Positions 30,214 to 41,460 of a stretch of 64,000 nt of DNA are shown here, in pieces (positions within the stretch are counted from its first letter, which is position 1; the number at the start of each line of letters is the position of its first letter). This DNA comes from Desulfotomaculum sp. (GTDB lineage: Bacteria; Bacillota; Desulfotomaculia; Desulfotomaculales; Desulfohalotomaculaceae), in the NCBI GenBank assembly GCA_017656165.1, contig JACDOL010000003.1, forward strand, positions 1-64,000. Direction: 5' to 3'. The notes beneath the pieces are model-generated. The model ran no database searches and was not told the origin of the DNA. It saw nothing but the letters and a program-made list of their open reading frames with translations. A program made the translations under genes and the position numbers.

Positions 30214-31458
30214 TTATGGAGTAAAAGTTTTTTCTTCTCCTATGTTCTCCAAAGACTCTATAAACACTTTTACCCGTACCAAGTTTTCGTCCTGCCCTGT
30301 ATTAATACGTTCCACCCGCTGTTCCATAATTTTTGCATCTGCAGGCATTTTTTCTTTAATAGCAGATACAGCCTTTTTTTCAGCCTGTTTACGGGCTTCT
30401 TTAAGGCTGCGTTCTTCACGGTAGTCTTCTAATTCCAAGAATTGTACATTATACAGTTCGACGGGCACTTTAATATTCCTCCAAACAGGCAATGTTTTAA
30501 CCTTTTCTCTTCTTTCGTATTCCTTAAATGGTACTTCCTTTGGTCCTTTTAAAATTATTTCCTTACCTGCAATTTTCATGCAAACACGCTCCACTTGTCT
30601 ACCTGACAGGCGCTTTCCTTCTTCAACTAATCTTGCTTCACCATATCCCTCATACCATACTCGCGCCCGCACAATCCCTTTGGCATGCACATAGCGGGGC
30701 ATAGTAATAGGGGAAGGGGCTTCCTCACCTGTTTGAAGCTCACTTTCCGGTTTTTCCCCGGGAATAATTTCCCCTGAAATCAGCACCTGGCCTGCTGATA
30801 CCGTATCTCCTTCTTTTACTGCCGCTTGGCCCGACAGCACTAAAACATCTTTTATCAGACCTGCTTTCTTGGCTACAATATGCGCCGGTTGGTTCTCTGC
30901 CGCTTTTTTCTCCGGCATTTTCTTTTCCACAATTTCTATCCGTGCTTTTGTTCCCTTAATATACACTCCGGCCCAGGATACAATTGGCAGCTTATCTTTT
31001 ATATTTTGTTCCACTGCTGTTTTATTAACGTTCCATTTTAAAACTCCCGGGGCAAGCCCCGCTTGGCGAGCAGCTCTTAATACTTCTTCCCTGGTCAGCT
31101 TGTTGTTTCCTGAAATATCAATAAACCAAATAAATGATGACAGCATGTACAATACAGCCAGGAAAACTACAGCTCCAACCACCATTACCTTGCGTTTTTT
31201 CATTCGTTCAATTAAAAAGGGCATCCCTTCCCGGGAATTAATCTTAAACCTGCTTCCTGTACTCCGTGCAATATGCCTTAGTGGTTTAATACCTGAAATC
31301 CTTACCCGGACCAGCATCTTGTCCTTACCAACCTTAGTAATATCCCACAAGTAAATTCCCCGGCTGGAAGCCATATTAATAAATTTTTCCAAAGTTTTAC
31401 CCTGTACAATCAAGGAAACATGTCCGAATAAAAAAGACATTAATCTAAATAAAAACAA
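30214..31458 (-). CDS. yqfD: sporulation protein YqfD
   Basis: YqfD-like N-terminus, single TM, extracellular region; in the yqfC-yqfD-phoH context. Confidence 0.9.
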   Translation of the reverse strand: MFLFRLMSFLFGHVSLIVQGKTLEKFINMASSRGIYLWDITKVGKDKMLVRVRISGIKPLRHIARSTGSRFKINSREGMPFLIERMKKRKVMVVGAVVFLAVLYMLSSFIWFIDISGNNKLTREEVLRAARQAGLAPGVLKWNVNKTAVEQNIKDKLPIVSWAGVYIKGTKARIEIVEKKMPEKKAAENQPAHIVAKKAGLIKDVLVLSGQAAVKEGDTVSAGQVLISGEIIPGEKPESELQTGEEAPSPITMPRYVHAKGIVRARVWYEGYGEARLVEEGKRLSGRQVERVCMKIAGKEIILKGPKEVPFKEYERREKVKTLPVWRNIKVPVELYNVQFLELEDYREERSLKEARKQAEKKAVSAIKEKMPADAKIMEQRVERINTGQDENLVRVKVFIESLENIGEEKTFTP

Positions 31459-31489
31459 CTTTACTCCCCCCCAGCTATCTATTCAGTTA

Positions 31490-31774
31490 TTAATTATTAA
31501 TTTTTAATTCCTTAATCTTTCCTTCTACGATAATTTCATCTGAAGTAATATTCCTAAGAGTTAAATTCTCTCCAATTACTGCCATTTCACCATCCCCCAC
31601 AATTACCCTAACCGTTTCAGAAGTATATTCAACTATGCCCCGGTGGTTTTCTATAAACACCTGCATATCCCCAACCAGCACAGTTTTATGCAGATCAAGC
31701 ATGACATCGCTGGGAATTTCAAGAAAATCAGATACCTGCCTTTTAATGCGTTTTTTTACGTCCCGCCAGGCCAT
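31490..31774 (-). CDS. yqfC: sporulation protein YqfC
   Basis: EIPSDVMLDLHKTVLVGDMQVFIENHRGIVEYTSETVRV; adjacent to yqfD. Confidence 0.92.
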   Translation of the reverse strand: MAWRDVKKRIKRQVSDFLEIPSDVMLDLHKTVLVGDMQVFIENHRGIVEYTSETVRVIVGDGEMAVIGENLTLRNITSDEIIVEGKIKELKINN

Positions 31775-31836
31775 AAAAAATCCCCTCCTCGGCTAAACTT
31801 TATGCCGTAGAGGGGAAAATAATTACTAATATTTGG

Positions 31837-32214
31837 TTACAAATACCTGTTAATTCTGCGCTTGCGGCTTAATCCTCCAGGAGGGCCCAAAAGCTCGGAA
31901 ACAATAAACCCGTTAATCAGGGCGTTAGGGGTTAATCTTCCCTTTAATACAGCTGGTTCCTGCCTTCTGCCTCTTGAAGAATTCATATTACATTTTTTAT
32001 TTAATTCTGAAATAACAGCTTCTTCACCTGGTTTTTCTTTTACCGCCTCCTGCCTTTGTTCCTTTTCCTTAGAAGGCGGTTCCTCCTGCGTTATCGTGTC
32101 GGCAGTTCTTTTATCTTCCACCGGCAGTTCCTTTTTTACCGGTGGATTTGCCGGGTCTTTTTCCAGGAGAATATCCCAGTCAAACCTGACATTTTCTTCA
32201 TTCATCATACTCAC
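31837..32214 (-). CDS. hypothetical protein, charged linker plus basic C-terminal motif
   Basis: ORF between floA and yqfC; C-terminus LKGRLTPNALINGFIVSELLGPPGGLSRKRRINRYL. Confidence 0.7.
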   Translation of the reverse strand: MSMMNEENVRFDWDILLEKDPANPPVKKELPVEDKRTADTITQEEPPSKEKEQRQEAVKEKPGEEAVISELNKKCNMNSSRGRRQEPAVLKGRLTPNALINGFIVSELLGPPGGLSRKRRINRYL

Positions 32215-33243
32215 CTACTCCCCGTCTTCAGGACCTAACCGGCTGCCTGGTTCTGCTGAAGTACCGGATTCATCTTTGCTGCCAGTAAGCCTACCGAAAC
32301 TCTCCCGCATCTCGGTGTCAGCAGCAATATTTTTTAGATTGTAATAGTCCATTACACCAAGCTTACCCGTTCGCAGTGCTTCAGCTAAGGCCTGGGGAAC
32401 TTCAGCTTCCGCTTCCACTACTTTTGCCTGCATTTCCTGTACATAAGCTTTCATTTCCTGTTCCCTGGCCACAGCCATAGCCCGGCGTTCCTCCGCTTTT
32501 GCCTGGGCAATACGCTTGTCAGCTTCAGCTTGGTCCGTCTGCAGTAGAGCACCGATGTTCCGGCCCACATCAACATCAGCAATGTCAATTGAAAGGATTT
32601 CAAAAGCAGTTCCCGCATCCAACCCTTTTTCTAATACTGTATGAGAAATGGCATCCGGGTTCTCTAAAACCTCTTTATGGTTTTCCATGGATCCAACCGT
32701 GGAAACAACCCCTTCTCCAACTCTGGCCAGCACGGTATCTTCACCGGCACCTCCCACCAGGCGGTCAATGTTTGCTCTTACAGTGACCCTGGCCACAACT
32801 TTAACTTCAATTCCATCTTTGGCCACCGCCGACACCCAGGGGGTTTCCAGCACCTTAGGGTTAACACTCATCTGTACCGCTTCCAGTACATCCCTTCCAG
32901 CCAGGTCAATGGCGGCAGCTCGCTCAAAAGGCAAATCAATGGCGGCCCGTTCAGCCGCAATTAAAGCATTAACAACCATATCTACATTTCCCCCGGCAAG
33001 GTAATGGGCCTCCAGCTGGTTTACAGTCACTTTTAATCCAGCTTTATCAGCTTTAACCAAGGGATTAATTATCTTGGCAGGCGGCACTCTCCTGAGGCGC
33101 ATACCAATCAGTGTAATCAACCCCACTCTCACCCCGGCTGCCCAGGCAGAAATCCATAATCCTATGGGTATAAAATTAAAGAAAGCTACTACAGCAGCTA
33201 CTACCAGAGTTAAAAAAATTAAAGTAGAAATAATAGCTGTCAA
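32215..33243 (-). CDS. floA: flotillin-like protein FloA
   Basis: YqfA/FloA-type sequence: [67 protein letters not shown]. Confidence 0.96.
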   Translation of the reverse strand: MTAIISTLIFLTLVVAAVVAFFNFIPIGLWISAWAAGVRVGLITLIGMRLRRVPPAKIINPLVKADKAGLKVTVNQLEAHYLAGGNVDMVVNALIAAERAAIDLPFERAAAIDLAGRDVLEAVQMSVNPKVLETPWVSAVAKDGIEVKVVARVTVRANIDRLVGGAGEDTVLARVGEGVVSTVGSMENHKEVLENPDAISHTVLEKGLDAGTAFEILSIDIADVDVGRNIGALLQTDQAEADKRIAQAKAEERRAMAVAREQEMKAYVQEMQAKVVEAEAEVPQALAEALRTGKLGVMDYYNLKNIAADTEMRESFGRLTGSKDESGTSAEPGSRLGPEDGE

Positions 33244-33266
33244 ACAAGCTCTACCTCCTTGTTATT

Positions 33267-33746
33267 TTACAATTTTTTAACCATCACTTTAGTTCCCTCA
33301 ACCCTAACAACCTTCAATTCACTGCCAGGAGGTATGTACCCCCCTTCACTGACTACATCTACTCTCTTACCATCTATTTCCGCAGTACCGGCAGGCCTGA
33401 GTTTTGTTACAGCTATTCCTTTCTTTCCCTGCAGTTCTTGTAATTCCGGGCGGTAAGTATGGTAACCTAAATCCTTATTCTGCCTGTCACCCAGGGTTAG
33501 TTTATGCCATAATTTTCGTTTGTAACCCAGGTGTACCCCCCAGGCAAAAAGGGCTATTGTAGCTGCCAGCGCAATCACTAAACCCTGCAGTGACTGTAAT
33601 ATGTCAGTGGATAAAAGTAAAATACCCCAGGACATCAGTATCAGCCCGGTTAAACCTGCCACCCCAAAGCCAGGAAAAATAAATACCTCCAGCACCAGTG
33701 ACAGGACACCCAGCAGCAATGCCAGTACCGCCAGCCAAACAGACAT
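33267..33746 (-). CDS. NfeD-like protein, short form without ClpP-like protease domain
   Basis: TM segments plus C-terminal OB-type domain (GKKGIAVTKLRPAGTAEIDGKRVDVVSEGGYIPPGSELKVVRVEG). Confidence 0.9.
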   Translation of the reverse strand: MSVWLAVLALLLGVLSLVLEVFIFPGFGVAGLTGLILMSWGILLLSTDILQSLQGLVIALAATIALFAWGVHLGYKRKLWHKLTLGDRQNKDLGYHTYRPELQELQGKKGIAVTKLRPAGTAEIDGKRVDVVSEGGYIPPGSELKVVRVEGTKVMVKKL

Positions 33747-33787
33747 TTTATGTTCCTCCCAGCTTTCTAATCCTTAATTAAAAAAAC

Positions 33788-33836
33788 TTTGAATTTGCCG
33801 GCTGTTTTCTCCGGTAATACCTTGGGACGTCAAGGC
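33788..33836 (+). repeat. dispersed intergenic repeat, TTTGAATTTGCCGGC...AATACCTTGG type
   Basis: TTTGAATTTGCCGGCTGTTTTCTCCGGTAATACCTTGGGACGTCAAGG. Confidence 0.7.
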
Positions 33837-33855
33837 TTATAATCTTTAATAATTT

Positions 33856-33890
33856 AAAAAATGCCTGGCTAATTCTGCCAGGCATTTTGC
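33856..33890 (-). terminator. rpsU terminator
   Basis: AAAATGCCTGGC...GCCAGGCATTTT hairpin. Confidence 0.75.
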
Positions 33891-33895
33891 TTGAA

Positions 33896-34090
33896 TTATT
33901 TAAAAGAACGACGCTTTGCGTTTCTACGAGCAGCTTCCGCTTTTTTCTTTCTTCTAACACTGGGCTTTTCATAAGTTTCACGCCTGCGAGCTTCGGCTAA
34001 AACACCAGCCTTTTGGCAAGTACGCTTAAAACGCCGGAGGGCACTGTCCAGTGTTTCATTCTTACCAACTCTTACTTCTGGCACTTTCAT
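33896..34090 (-). CDS. rpsU: ribosomal protein bS21
   Basis: [48 protein letters not shown]; start corrected to MKVPEV. Confidence 0.98.
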   Translation of the reverse strand: MKVPEVRVGKNETLDSALRRFKRTCQKAGVLAEARRRETYEKPSVRRKKKAEAARRNAKRRSFK

Positions 34091-34191
34091 CCCTCCCTCC
34101 GCCAAAGCGATAAACAAAACACATACAAAAATCAATCCTTTTTCTTAAGATACTATATTATATAACATATATGACGCCGAAATCAATACAG

Positions 34192-34536
34192 TTAACCCGG
34201 CGGCCATTCAAACGGCCTGCCACCTAAAAGGTGAAAATGAATGTGAAATACTGTCTGTCCTGCTTCCTCTTTGCAGTTGGAAACCAGGCGGAAGCCTTTT
34301 TCTTCCAAACCCAGCTCCTTAGCTAGTTTTTGTGCTGTTATAATTATATGCCCCATAACATTGCTGTCTTCTTCCTGAAGATCAAGCAATGTTGATATAT
34401 GCTTTTTCGGGATGAGCAGAACATGAGTCGGTGCCACCGGGTTAATGTCTTTGAAAGCCAAAATAAGGTCATCTTCGTATATAACCTCGGCAGGCAGCTC
34501 TTTATTTACAATTTTACAAAATATACAGTCCGCCAA
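34192..34536 (-). CDS. HIT family hydrolase (HinT-like)
   Basis: DCIFCKIVNKELPAEVIYEDD; QTVFHIHFHLLGGR; TTG start. Confidence 0.96.
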   Translation of the reverse strand: MADCIFCKIVNKELPAEVIYEDDLILAFKDINPVAPTHVLLIPKKHISTLLDLQEEDSNVMGHIIITAQKLAKELGLEEKGFRLVSNCKEEAGQTVFHIHFHLLGGRPFEWPPG

Positions 34537-34648
34537 ACTTGCACCCCCTCCCGAAAATGCTGCTAACAGGTTATGACCTGCTGTTTAAAAAATATTATAA
34601 TATTACCTACTTTATAGTTATATTCAACGGATGGGTAGCAAATCCTTC

Positions 34649-35962
34649 TTATTGTTTAAGTTTACCATATAATTTTGCCTGTTCTGCACCAGTGATATAC
34701 ACGTCAACAATTTTACCCTGTAAATCATCCGCTGAAGGAAACTCTACCCGCAGGTACGTATCGGTTAAACCTTCCCAGCTGTTTTTCCCCTCAACCCGCT
34801 GCTCAGCCAGCACCTCTACCGTACTGCCAACAGCCTGCTGTGCATAATTTTGGGCCATCCGCCCAGCCAGTTCAATAAGTCTTTTGCTTCGCTCTTCTTT
34901 TTTACCATGATCAACCTGATCAGGAAAATTGGCAGCAGCAGTACCTTCCCGGGGAGAATATTTAAATACATGCATACCTGCAAAATTAATATCTTGGCAA
35001 AATTTATAAGTATTAGCAAACATTTCATCGGTTTCCCCGGGAAATCCCACAATAACATCGGTGGTGATGGCAATGCCAGGTATTTTAGAACGTATATCAG
35101 CTATCATTTTGGCAAAATCACTGGTAGTATAGCGGCGGCGCATTAACTTCAAAATGTAATCATCACCACTCTGAAGAGGGATGTGCAGATGCCTGCAAAA
35201 AACACTGGACGAAGCAGCCGCTTCTGTTAATTCAGGGGTTATGTCATTTGGTTCCACCGAACTTAATCTCAGACGCTTTAACCCAGGCAGTTTAAGAAGC
35301 TGCTTTACCAGGGTTGACAATCTAGTGCCGTCTTTAAAATCTATACCATATGCTCCGGTATGAATTCCTGTAAGTACAATTTCTTTATATCCCCGGGCAA
35401 CCAGCTTTTTAACTTCATCTATTATACTTTCCATCCGGCGGCTGCGCAGCGGGCCCCGCGCATAGGGGATAATGCAGTATGCACAGTAATTGTCGCAGCC
35501 TTCCTGAACCTTAATAAAGGCTCTTGTTTTCCCGCTCTCAGTAACGGTGGGCATCTCTTGAAAGCTGGTTTGTTCATATACATCCGTTACCATACTAAAA
35601 GGTCTTAGATTTTCTTTTAGGGCTTGTTCCACCAGGTCTACAATTTTATGTTTATCCGCTGTGCCCACCACTAAGTCTACCCCAGGAATTTCTATTATTT
35701 CGCCTGGAGACGTTTGGGCATAACAGCCAGTAACAACAATTAAGGCATCCGGGTTCTTTTTTATGGCTCTTCTTATTGTCTGGCGGCTTTTACGGTCCCC
35801 TAAATGAGTCACTGTACATGTATTGATAATATATATATCTGCAGCTTCATCAAAACTAGCTGTGCTGTATCCTCTTTTTTTAAATAATTCGGCAATGGCG
35901 GAGGATTCTGTTTGATTTACTTTACAGCCCAGTGTACGTATAGCCACTGTTTTTTGCCCCAT
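34649..35962 (-). CDS. mtaB: tRNA t6A37 methylthiotransferase
   Basis: TLGCKVNQTESSAI; EGCDNYCAYCIIPYARGPLRSR radical-SAM motif; TRAM-like C-terminus. Confidence 0.95.
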   Translation of the reverse strand: MGQKTVAIRTLGCKVNQTESSAIAELFKKRGYSTASFDEAADIYIINTCTVTHLGDRKSRQTIRRAIKKNPDALIVVTGCYAQTSPGEIIEIPGVDLVVGTADKHKIVDLVEQALKENLRPFSMVTDVYEQTSFQEMPTVTESGKTRAFIKVQEGCDNYCAYCIIPYARGPLRSRRMESIIDEVKKLVARGYKEIVLTGIHTGAYGIDFKDGTRLSTLVKQLLKLPGLKRLRLSSVEPNDITPELTEAAASSSVFCRHLHIPLQSGDDYILKLMRRRYTTSDFAKMIADIRSKIPGIAITTDVIVGFPGETDEMFANTYKFCQDINFAGMHVFKYSPREGTAAANFPDQVDHGKKEERSKRLIELAGRMAQNYAQQAVGSTVEVLAEQRVEGKNSWEGLTDTYLRVEFPSADDLQGKIVDVYITGAEQAKLYGKLKQ

Positions 35963-35980
35963 TTTAACCCCTCCGTACGT

Positions 35981-36721
35981 TTATCTTAAGTCACCATAAA
36001 GGTACATAATAATGCTGGCCAGGGCCAGGCCGGCTGTCTCCGTCCGCAGAATACGCGGCCCCAGAGAAATACTTTTAGCACCATATTGTTTAGCCAGCTC
36101 TACTTCTTCTTTTTCAAATCCTCCTTCGGGCCCAATAATTATATATATTTTTTCCCAGCCGGTGCTTGATGAAAGCACCCCTTCCAGGGATGCTGAAGAC
36201 TCACCTTCCCATGGCATCAGCACAAGGGCATTTTCCGGGAAATTATTAAAAACCTCCTGCCAGCACATCGGCTTTTCAACCAGGGGAACCAGCGGCCGCC
36301 GGCACTGTTTAGCTGCTTCCAAGGCTATTTTCTGCCAGCGCTGCTGCCGGCTGGCAGCTTTCTTGTTATCCAGCCTTACCACAGAACGCTGGCACTGCAG
36401 AGGTATGAAACTGCTGACACCAAGCTCAGTACCTTTTTGAATTACCAGCTCCATTTTATCTGCTTTGGGCAGGCATTGTACAATTGTTAGATGCACCGGG
36501 GGCTCACCAACTGCTTTAGTCTTTTTCAGTTGTGTACAGATTACAGCATCTTTTTCCAGGCTGCAAATCTCAGCATCATACTGGTTTCCCAGCCCGTCTA
36601 AAAGGGTTATCTCATCTCCTTCTTTCATCCGCAGTACCTTTTTTATATGCTTAACGTCAGATCCAGTAATCACTGCCTTGTCTGTGGTTATATTACAGGG
36701 GTCAACAAAGAAACGAGCCAA
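35981..36721 (-). CDS. rsmE: 16S rRNA (uracil1498-N3)-methyltransferase
   Basis: QKGTELGVSSFIPLQCQRSVV; IIIGPEGGFEKEEVELAKQYGAKSISLGPRILRTETA. Confidence 0.95.
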   Translation of the reverse strand: MARFFVDPCNITTDKAVITGSDVKHIKKVLRMKEGDEITLLDGLGNQYDAEICSLEKDAVICTQLKKTKAVGEPPVHLTIVQCLPKADKMELVIQKGTELGVSSFIPLQCQRSVVRLDNKKAASRQQRWQKIALEAAKQCRRPLVPLVEKPMCWQEVFNNFPENALVLMPWEGESSASLEGVLSSSTGWEKIYIIIGPEGGFEKEEVELAKQYGAKSISLGPRILRTETAGLALASIIMYLYGDLR

Positions 36722-36743
36722 ACTTTATTTCCTCCTGTCCCTT

Positions 36744-37661
36744 TTACTCTTTTTGCAATAAAAAAGCTCTCCAATCACCATTAATTTTTCTTTCTTTTAA
36801 TGCAAATCCTTCTCTTTTTAGTACCGTTAAAACATCTTCCTCCCGGGTATTAATAATTCCCGAAGTTATAAATCTTCCACCAGCGTTCAATATTTGATAA
36901 GCATCAGGAGCAAGCTTAATAATTACATCAGCAACTATATTGGCTATAACAATATCTGCTTTCCCACTATGATTAGAAAGCAGGTCACCATGCTGGACCC
37001 GTACTATTTCCCCCACAGCGTTTAACTTAACATTATTTCGAGCCACTTTTACCGCTGTTCTGTCGAGATCTACTGCTACCACCCGCTTAGCACCAAGCTT
37101 AGCAGCAGCAATGGCCAGTATGCCACTTCCGGTACCCACGTCATACACTTCTTCCCCACCGGTTATGGTGTTCTCAACAATCTCCAGGCACATGGACGTG
37201 GTGGGATGAGTGCCGCAGCCAAAAGCCATCCCGGGATCCAAATTCAGGGTGATCCGGTTATGTTCTAGTTTGGCCTCTTCCCAAACGGGTTTAATAAAGA
37301 ATTTCTTTCCCACTGTAAACGGCTTGTAATATGCCTGCCAGGCATTGGCCCAGTCTTCTTCTCTTTTTTCCCGGGTAACAATATCCGGGTGATAACCCAG
37401 TTTTTTAATCCGTCGTTTTAGTTCCTGCAGCAGTTCCGATGTTTTTTCATCTAAAGGAAAATAAGCTGTAACCAGGGGCATTTCCCGTTTACATTGAATT
37501 TCAGGAAATTCACAGGCATCCCATTCACCTGACTGCATTTTATTATAAATAAGGGCGGGGTCATCTATGGCTACCCCGCCGCTGCCTAGCTCCTCAAATA
37601 TCAGAGATATCATTTCAACACCATCCGCCGGAATGCGGACAGCAACCTCCAGCCATTTCAA
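36744..37661 (-). CDS. prmA: ribosomal protein L11 methyltransferase
   Basis: LNLDPGMAFGCGTHPTTSMCLE; YDVGTGSGILAIAAAKLGAKRVVAVDLD. Confidence 0.97.
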   Translation of the reverse strand: MKWLEVAVRIPADGVEMISLIFEELGSGGVAIDDPALIYNKMQSGEWDACEFPEIQCKREMPLVTAYFPLDEKTSELLQELKRRIKKLGYHPDIVTREKREEDWANAWQAYYKPFTVGKKFFIKPVWEEAKLEHNRITLNLDPGMAFGCGTHPTTSMCLEIVENTITGGEEVYDVGTGSGILAIAAAKLGAKRVVAVDLDRTAVKVARNNVKLNAVGEIVRVQHGDLLSNHSGKADIVIANIVADVIIKLAPDAYQILNAGGRFITSGIINTREEDVLTVLKREGFALKERKINGDWRAFLLQKE

Positions 37662-37688
37662 TATTTATTATCCCCCTTCGAAAATTTT

Positions 37689-38828
37689 TTAACCCATGAA
37701 TGCATCCTTAACCTTTTCAAAGAAGCCCTTTTCCGCCCCCTTGGGCACTTTTTCACCAGACAGTTTAATAAACTCTTTTAAAAGTTCTTTCTGCTTTTCA
37801 GTTAACTTAGTTGGTGTAACCACTTTTACCCGTACATGCTGGTCCCCGCGTCCTCCGCCATTTACATAGGGCACTCCCTTGCCTCGAATACGGAATATGG
37901 TACCGCTTTGGGTTCCAGCAGGAATTTTTAATTCAGCCTCTCCTTCTAAAGTTGGTACTGTAATTTCATCTCCCAAGGCTGCCTGGGCAAAATTAATAGA
38001 TACTTCACAATAAACATCATTGCCTTCCCGCTTAAATATTTTGTGCGGTCGAACAGATATAAAAATATACAGGTCCCCGGGAGGGCCTCCTCTTAACCCA
38101 TGTTCACCCTCTCCGCTCAACCTTATCCTGCTGCCATTGTCAACACCAGCTGGAATCTTCACATGAATGCTGCGGGTACGGCGTACTTGACCCGATCCAC
38201 CACAGGTTGGACACAGCTTTTCAATAACTTTACCGGTCCCCCGGCAGTTAGCACAGGTGCGTGTTTGAACTATACGACCGAAGGGGGTTTCTGCAGCCTG
38301 CTTAACCTGGCCGGTACCATGACAAACACCACAAGTCTTGGGAGATGAGCCAGGGGCAGCACCCGTACCATTACAAGTCTCACAATTTTCAGTACGAGGA
38401 ACCTGGATATCTTTTTCTACACCAAAAGCCGCTTCTTTAAAAGAAAGCTCCAGGTTCAGCTTTAAATCGGCACCCCTTTGAGGGCCTCCGCGGCGGCGGT
38501 GCCCGCCGCCACCAAAAAATATATCAAATATATCATTTAAGCCGCCAAAGTCTTCAAACCCACCAAAGTCAAAACCTTCAAAACCTTGGCCATCAGCACC
38601 CGCATGACCAAACTGGTCATATTTTGCTCTCTTATCTGGGTCACTGAGAACAGCATATGCTTCAGCTATTTCCTTGAACTTCGCTTCAGCTTCTTTATCT
38701 CCCGGGTTAGCATCAGGGTGGTATTTGCGAGCCAGTTTGCGATATGCCTTTTTTATCTCTTCCTGGGAAGCGTCCTTGGAAACTCCCAGCACTTCATAAT
38801 AGTCCCTCTTACTCAATGGTGTCACCAC
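37689..38828 (-). CDS. dnaJ: chaperone DnaJ
   Basis: [39 protein letters not shown]; CxxCxGxG repeats. Confidence 0.98.
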   Translation of the reverse strand: MVTPLSKRDYYEVLGVSKDASQEEIKKAYRKLARKYHPDANPGDKEAEAKFKEIAEAYAVLSDPDKRAKYDQFGHAGADGQGFEGFDFGGFEDFGGLNDIFDIFFGGGGHRRRGGPQRGADLKLNLELSFKEAAFGVEKDIQVPRTENCETCNGTGAAPGSSPKTCGVCHGTGQVKQAAETPFGRIVQTRTCANCRGTGKVIEKLCPTCGGSGQVRRTRSIHVKIPAGVDNGSRIRLSGEGEHGLRGGPPGDLYIFISVRPHKIFKREGNDVYCEVSINFAQAALGDEITVPTLEGEAELKIPAGTQSGTIFRIRGKGVPYVNGGGRGDQHVRVKVVTPTKLTEKQKELLKEFIKLSGEKVPKGAEKGFFEKVKDAFMG

Positions 38829-38918
38829 CTAACATAAATGTAAACCAAAACACCCTTACGCAAAGTGCAGGGGAGAACTTCTCCCCTGCAGTATTACTTT
38901 ATTATACTACATTATGTT

Positions 38919-40760
38919 TTACTTGTCTTTCTTATCATCTTCATTTACTGTGTATTCAGCGTCTACAACATTGTCATCATTCTTACTGCCAGCGGCAGAC
39001 TGGTTGCCGCTTTCAGCACCATCCTGCGCCTGCTGCTGGTACATGGCAGTGGTAAGTTCGTGCAGAGGCTTGGTTAAGGCCTCGGTTTTGTTTTTAATCT
39101 CTTCAACATCATTTCCGTTCATAGCCGTACGCAGTTCTTCAATGGCTTTTTTAATTTCTTCAACCTTAGCTTTATCGGCTTTATCTCCAAAATCTTTTAT
39201 AGTTTTTTCAGCCTGGTAGATAATGCTATCAGCATTATTTCTTACCTCAGCTTCCTGCTTGCGCTTCTTATCTTCTTCCGCATACTTTTCGGCCTCTTTA
39301 ACCATTCTTTCAATTTCTTCTTCACTCAACCCGCTGTGATCGGTAATGGTAATGCTCTGTTCTCTCCCTGTGGATTTATCCTTGGCAGAAACATGAACAA
39401 TACCGTTGGCATCAATATCAAACTTAACTTCAATTTGCGGTACACCCCTGGGGGCAGGTGGAATACCGTCCAGTGTAAACCTACCAAGGGTTTTGTTATC
39501 TTTAGCCATGGGCCGTTCACCCTGAAGCACATGAATCTCCACTGATGTCTGGTTATCAGCAGCGGTAGAGAATATTTGACTTTTTGAAGTTGGAATGGTG
39601 GTGTTGCGTTCAATTAGCTTGGTGAACACGCCGCCCAGGGTTTCTATACCCAGTGAAAGCGGAGTTACGTCCAGTAAGAGAACATCCTTAACTTCACCGG
39701 ACAGAACACCCGCCTGAATGGCTGCACCAATAGCAACACATTCATCAGGATTGATACCCTTGTGCGGTTCTTTCCCGATAAAGTTTTTAATGGCTTCCTG
39801 AACCGCAGGGATGCGGGTAGAACCACCTACAAGAATCACTTTATCAATGTCTTTAGGCTGTAATCCAGCATCTTGCAGTGCCTGACGGGTGGGGCCCATG
39901 GTCTTTTCCACCAGGTCTGCAGTTAGTTCGTTAAACTTGGCCCTGGTTAAAGTTAAATCCAGGTGTTTTGGACCATCTTCACCTGCCGTAATAAAGGGCA
40001 GATTAATACTGGTTGTAGTTACACCAGAAAGCTCAATTTTTGCTTTCTCTGCAGCTTCTTTTAAACGCTGCATCGCCATACGGTCCTGGCTTAAATCAAT
40101 ACCAGTTTCTTTTTTAAATTCTTGTACCATCCAGTCAATTATTCTCTGGTCAAAATCATCCCCACCAAGGCGGTTATTACCACTGGTGGCTTTAACTTCA
40201 AATACACCGTCACCTAATTCTAAAATTGAAACATCAAAAGTACCGCCGCCAAGGTCATAAACCAAAATAGTTTGATCCTCTTCCTTATCCAACCCGTAAG
40301 CCAAGGATGCGGCGGTAGGCTCATTAATAATACGAAGAACTTCTAAACCTGCAATTCTACCGGCATCTTTTGTTGCCTGGCGTTGGGAATCTGTAAAGTA
40401 GGCCGGTACGGTAATGACGGCCTTTTCTACTTTTTCACCCAGGTATGCTTCAGCATCTGCTTTTAATTTTTGAAGAATCATAGCAGAAACTTCCTGGGGT
40501 GTATACTCTTTACCGTCGATATTTACTTTATAATCTGTACCCATATGACGTTTAATAGAAATTATAGTTCGGTCAGGATTGGCAACCGCCTGTCTTTTTG
40601 CTACCTGGCCAACCAGGCGTTCTCCAGTTTTTGAAAAACCAACCACAGAGGGTGTGGTGCGACCTCCTTCAGCATTGGGTATTACTACTGGCTCTCCACC
40701 TTCAATAACAGCCATGCAGGAGTTAGTTGTTCCCAGGTCAATACCTAATACTTTACCCAT
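38919..40760 (-). CDS. dnaK: chaperone DnaK
   Basis: [41 protein letters not shown]. Confidence 0.99.
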   Translation of the reverse strand: MGKVLGIDLGTTNSCMAVIEGGEPVVIPNAEGGRTTPSVVGFSKTGERLVGQVAKRQAVANPDRTIISIKRHMGTDYKVNIDGKEYTPQEVSAMILQKLKADAEAYLGEKVEKAVITVPAYFTDSQRQATKDAGRIAGLEVLRIINEPTAASLAYGLDKEEDQTILVYDLGGGTFDVSILELGDGVFEVKATSGNNRLGGDDFDQRIIDWMVQEFKKETGIDLSQDRMAMQRLKEAAEKAKIELSGVTTTSINLPFITAGEDGPKHLDLTLTRAKFNELTADLVEKTMGPTRQALQDAGLQPKDIDKVILVGGSTRIPAVQEAIKNFIGKEPHKGINPDECVAIGAAIQAGVLSGEVKDVLLLDVTPLSLGIETLGGVFTKLIERNTTIPTSKSQIFSTAADNQTSVEIHVLQGERPMAKDNKTLGRFTLDGIPPAPRGVPQIEVKFDIDANGIVHVSAKDKSTGREQSITITDHSGLSEEEIERMVKEAEKYAEEDKKRKQEAEVRNNADSIIYQAEKTIKDFGDKADKAKVEEIKKAIEELRTAMNGNDVEEIKNKTEALTKPLHELTTAMYQQQAQDGAESGNQSAAGSKNDDNVVDAEYTVNEDDKKDK

Positions 40761-40788
40761 TTTTCATCAACCTCCCGTATGTAAATTG

Positions 40789-41448
40789 TTACTTTGCTAC
40801 TTTAACCATTGCTGGTCTAATTACTTTGCCTTTTAGCATGTAACCACAGCGCAGTTCTTCAACTATGACATTTTCATCGTGCTCTTCACTATCTACTTGC
40901 ATAACTGCTTCGTGTTTATTGGGGTCGAACTGCTCCCCAACTGCCGGAATTACTTCCAGCCCTTCTTTCCTTAATATATCCTGCAGTTGACGGTAAATCA
41001 TCTTTACCCCAGATACAAATTCTTCGCCGGGTTTATCCGCCGAAGCCAAAGCCCTTTCAAAATTATCAAGGACGGGAAGCAGCTCTTTAATAATTTCTTC
41101 CCTGGAGTATTTAAGCAGTTCTTCTTTCTCCTGCCTCGTTCTCCGCCTAAAATTGTCAAAATCTGCCTGAATGCGGATCATTCGATTATAATATTCTTCC
41201 ACCAGTGCCTCTTTTTCACTCAACTTTTGCTTAAGGTCTTCGATAGATATGGTTTCTTCCTGGTCTCCTTCTCCTTCACATGTTTCTTCCGCCTGCTCGT
41301 TTTCCATATTTTCTACCTGCTCTGTTCCAGTTCCCTCTTTCTTATCTGTCTTTTCTGCTGCCTGTGCCCCTGCTGAATCTTCTCCATAGTCTGTTGGATT
41401 TTTCTCATTATTGTTTTTTAAGTCTTCACTCAAAAATAAACACCTCAC
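40789..41448 (-). CDS. grpE: nucleotide exchange factor GrpE
   Basis: IRIQADFDNFRRRTRQEKEEL; LLPVLDNFERAL; operon position. Confidence 0.96.
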   Translation of the reverse strand: MRCLFLSEDLKNNNEKNPTDYGEDSAGAQAAEKTDKKEGTGTEQVENMENEQAEETCEGEGDQEETISIEDLKQKLSEKEALVEEYYNRMIRIQADFDNFRRRTRQEKEELLKYSREEIIKELLPVLDNFERALASADKPGEEFVSGVKMIYRQLQDILRKEGLEVIPAVGEQFDPNKHEAVMQVDSEEHDENVIVEELRCGYMLKGKVIRPAMVKVAK

Positions 41449-41460
41449 TAACTACTTTAA

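Noticed and set aside
39326-39613. Antisense and shadow ORFs within dnaK, the chaperonin, ppdK and leuS genes
   Set aside because: Overlap strongly supported CDSs on the other strand or frame; low-complexity shadow translation.
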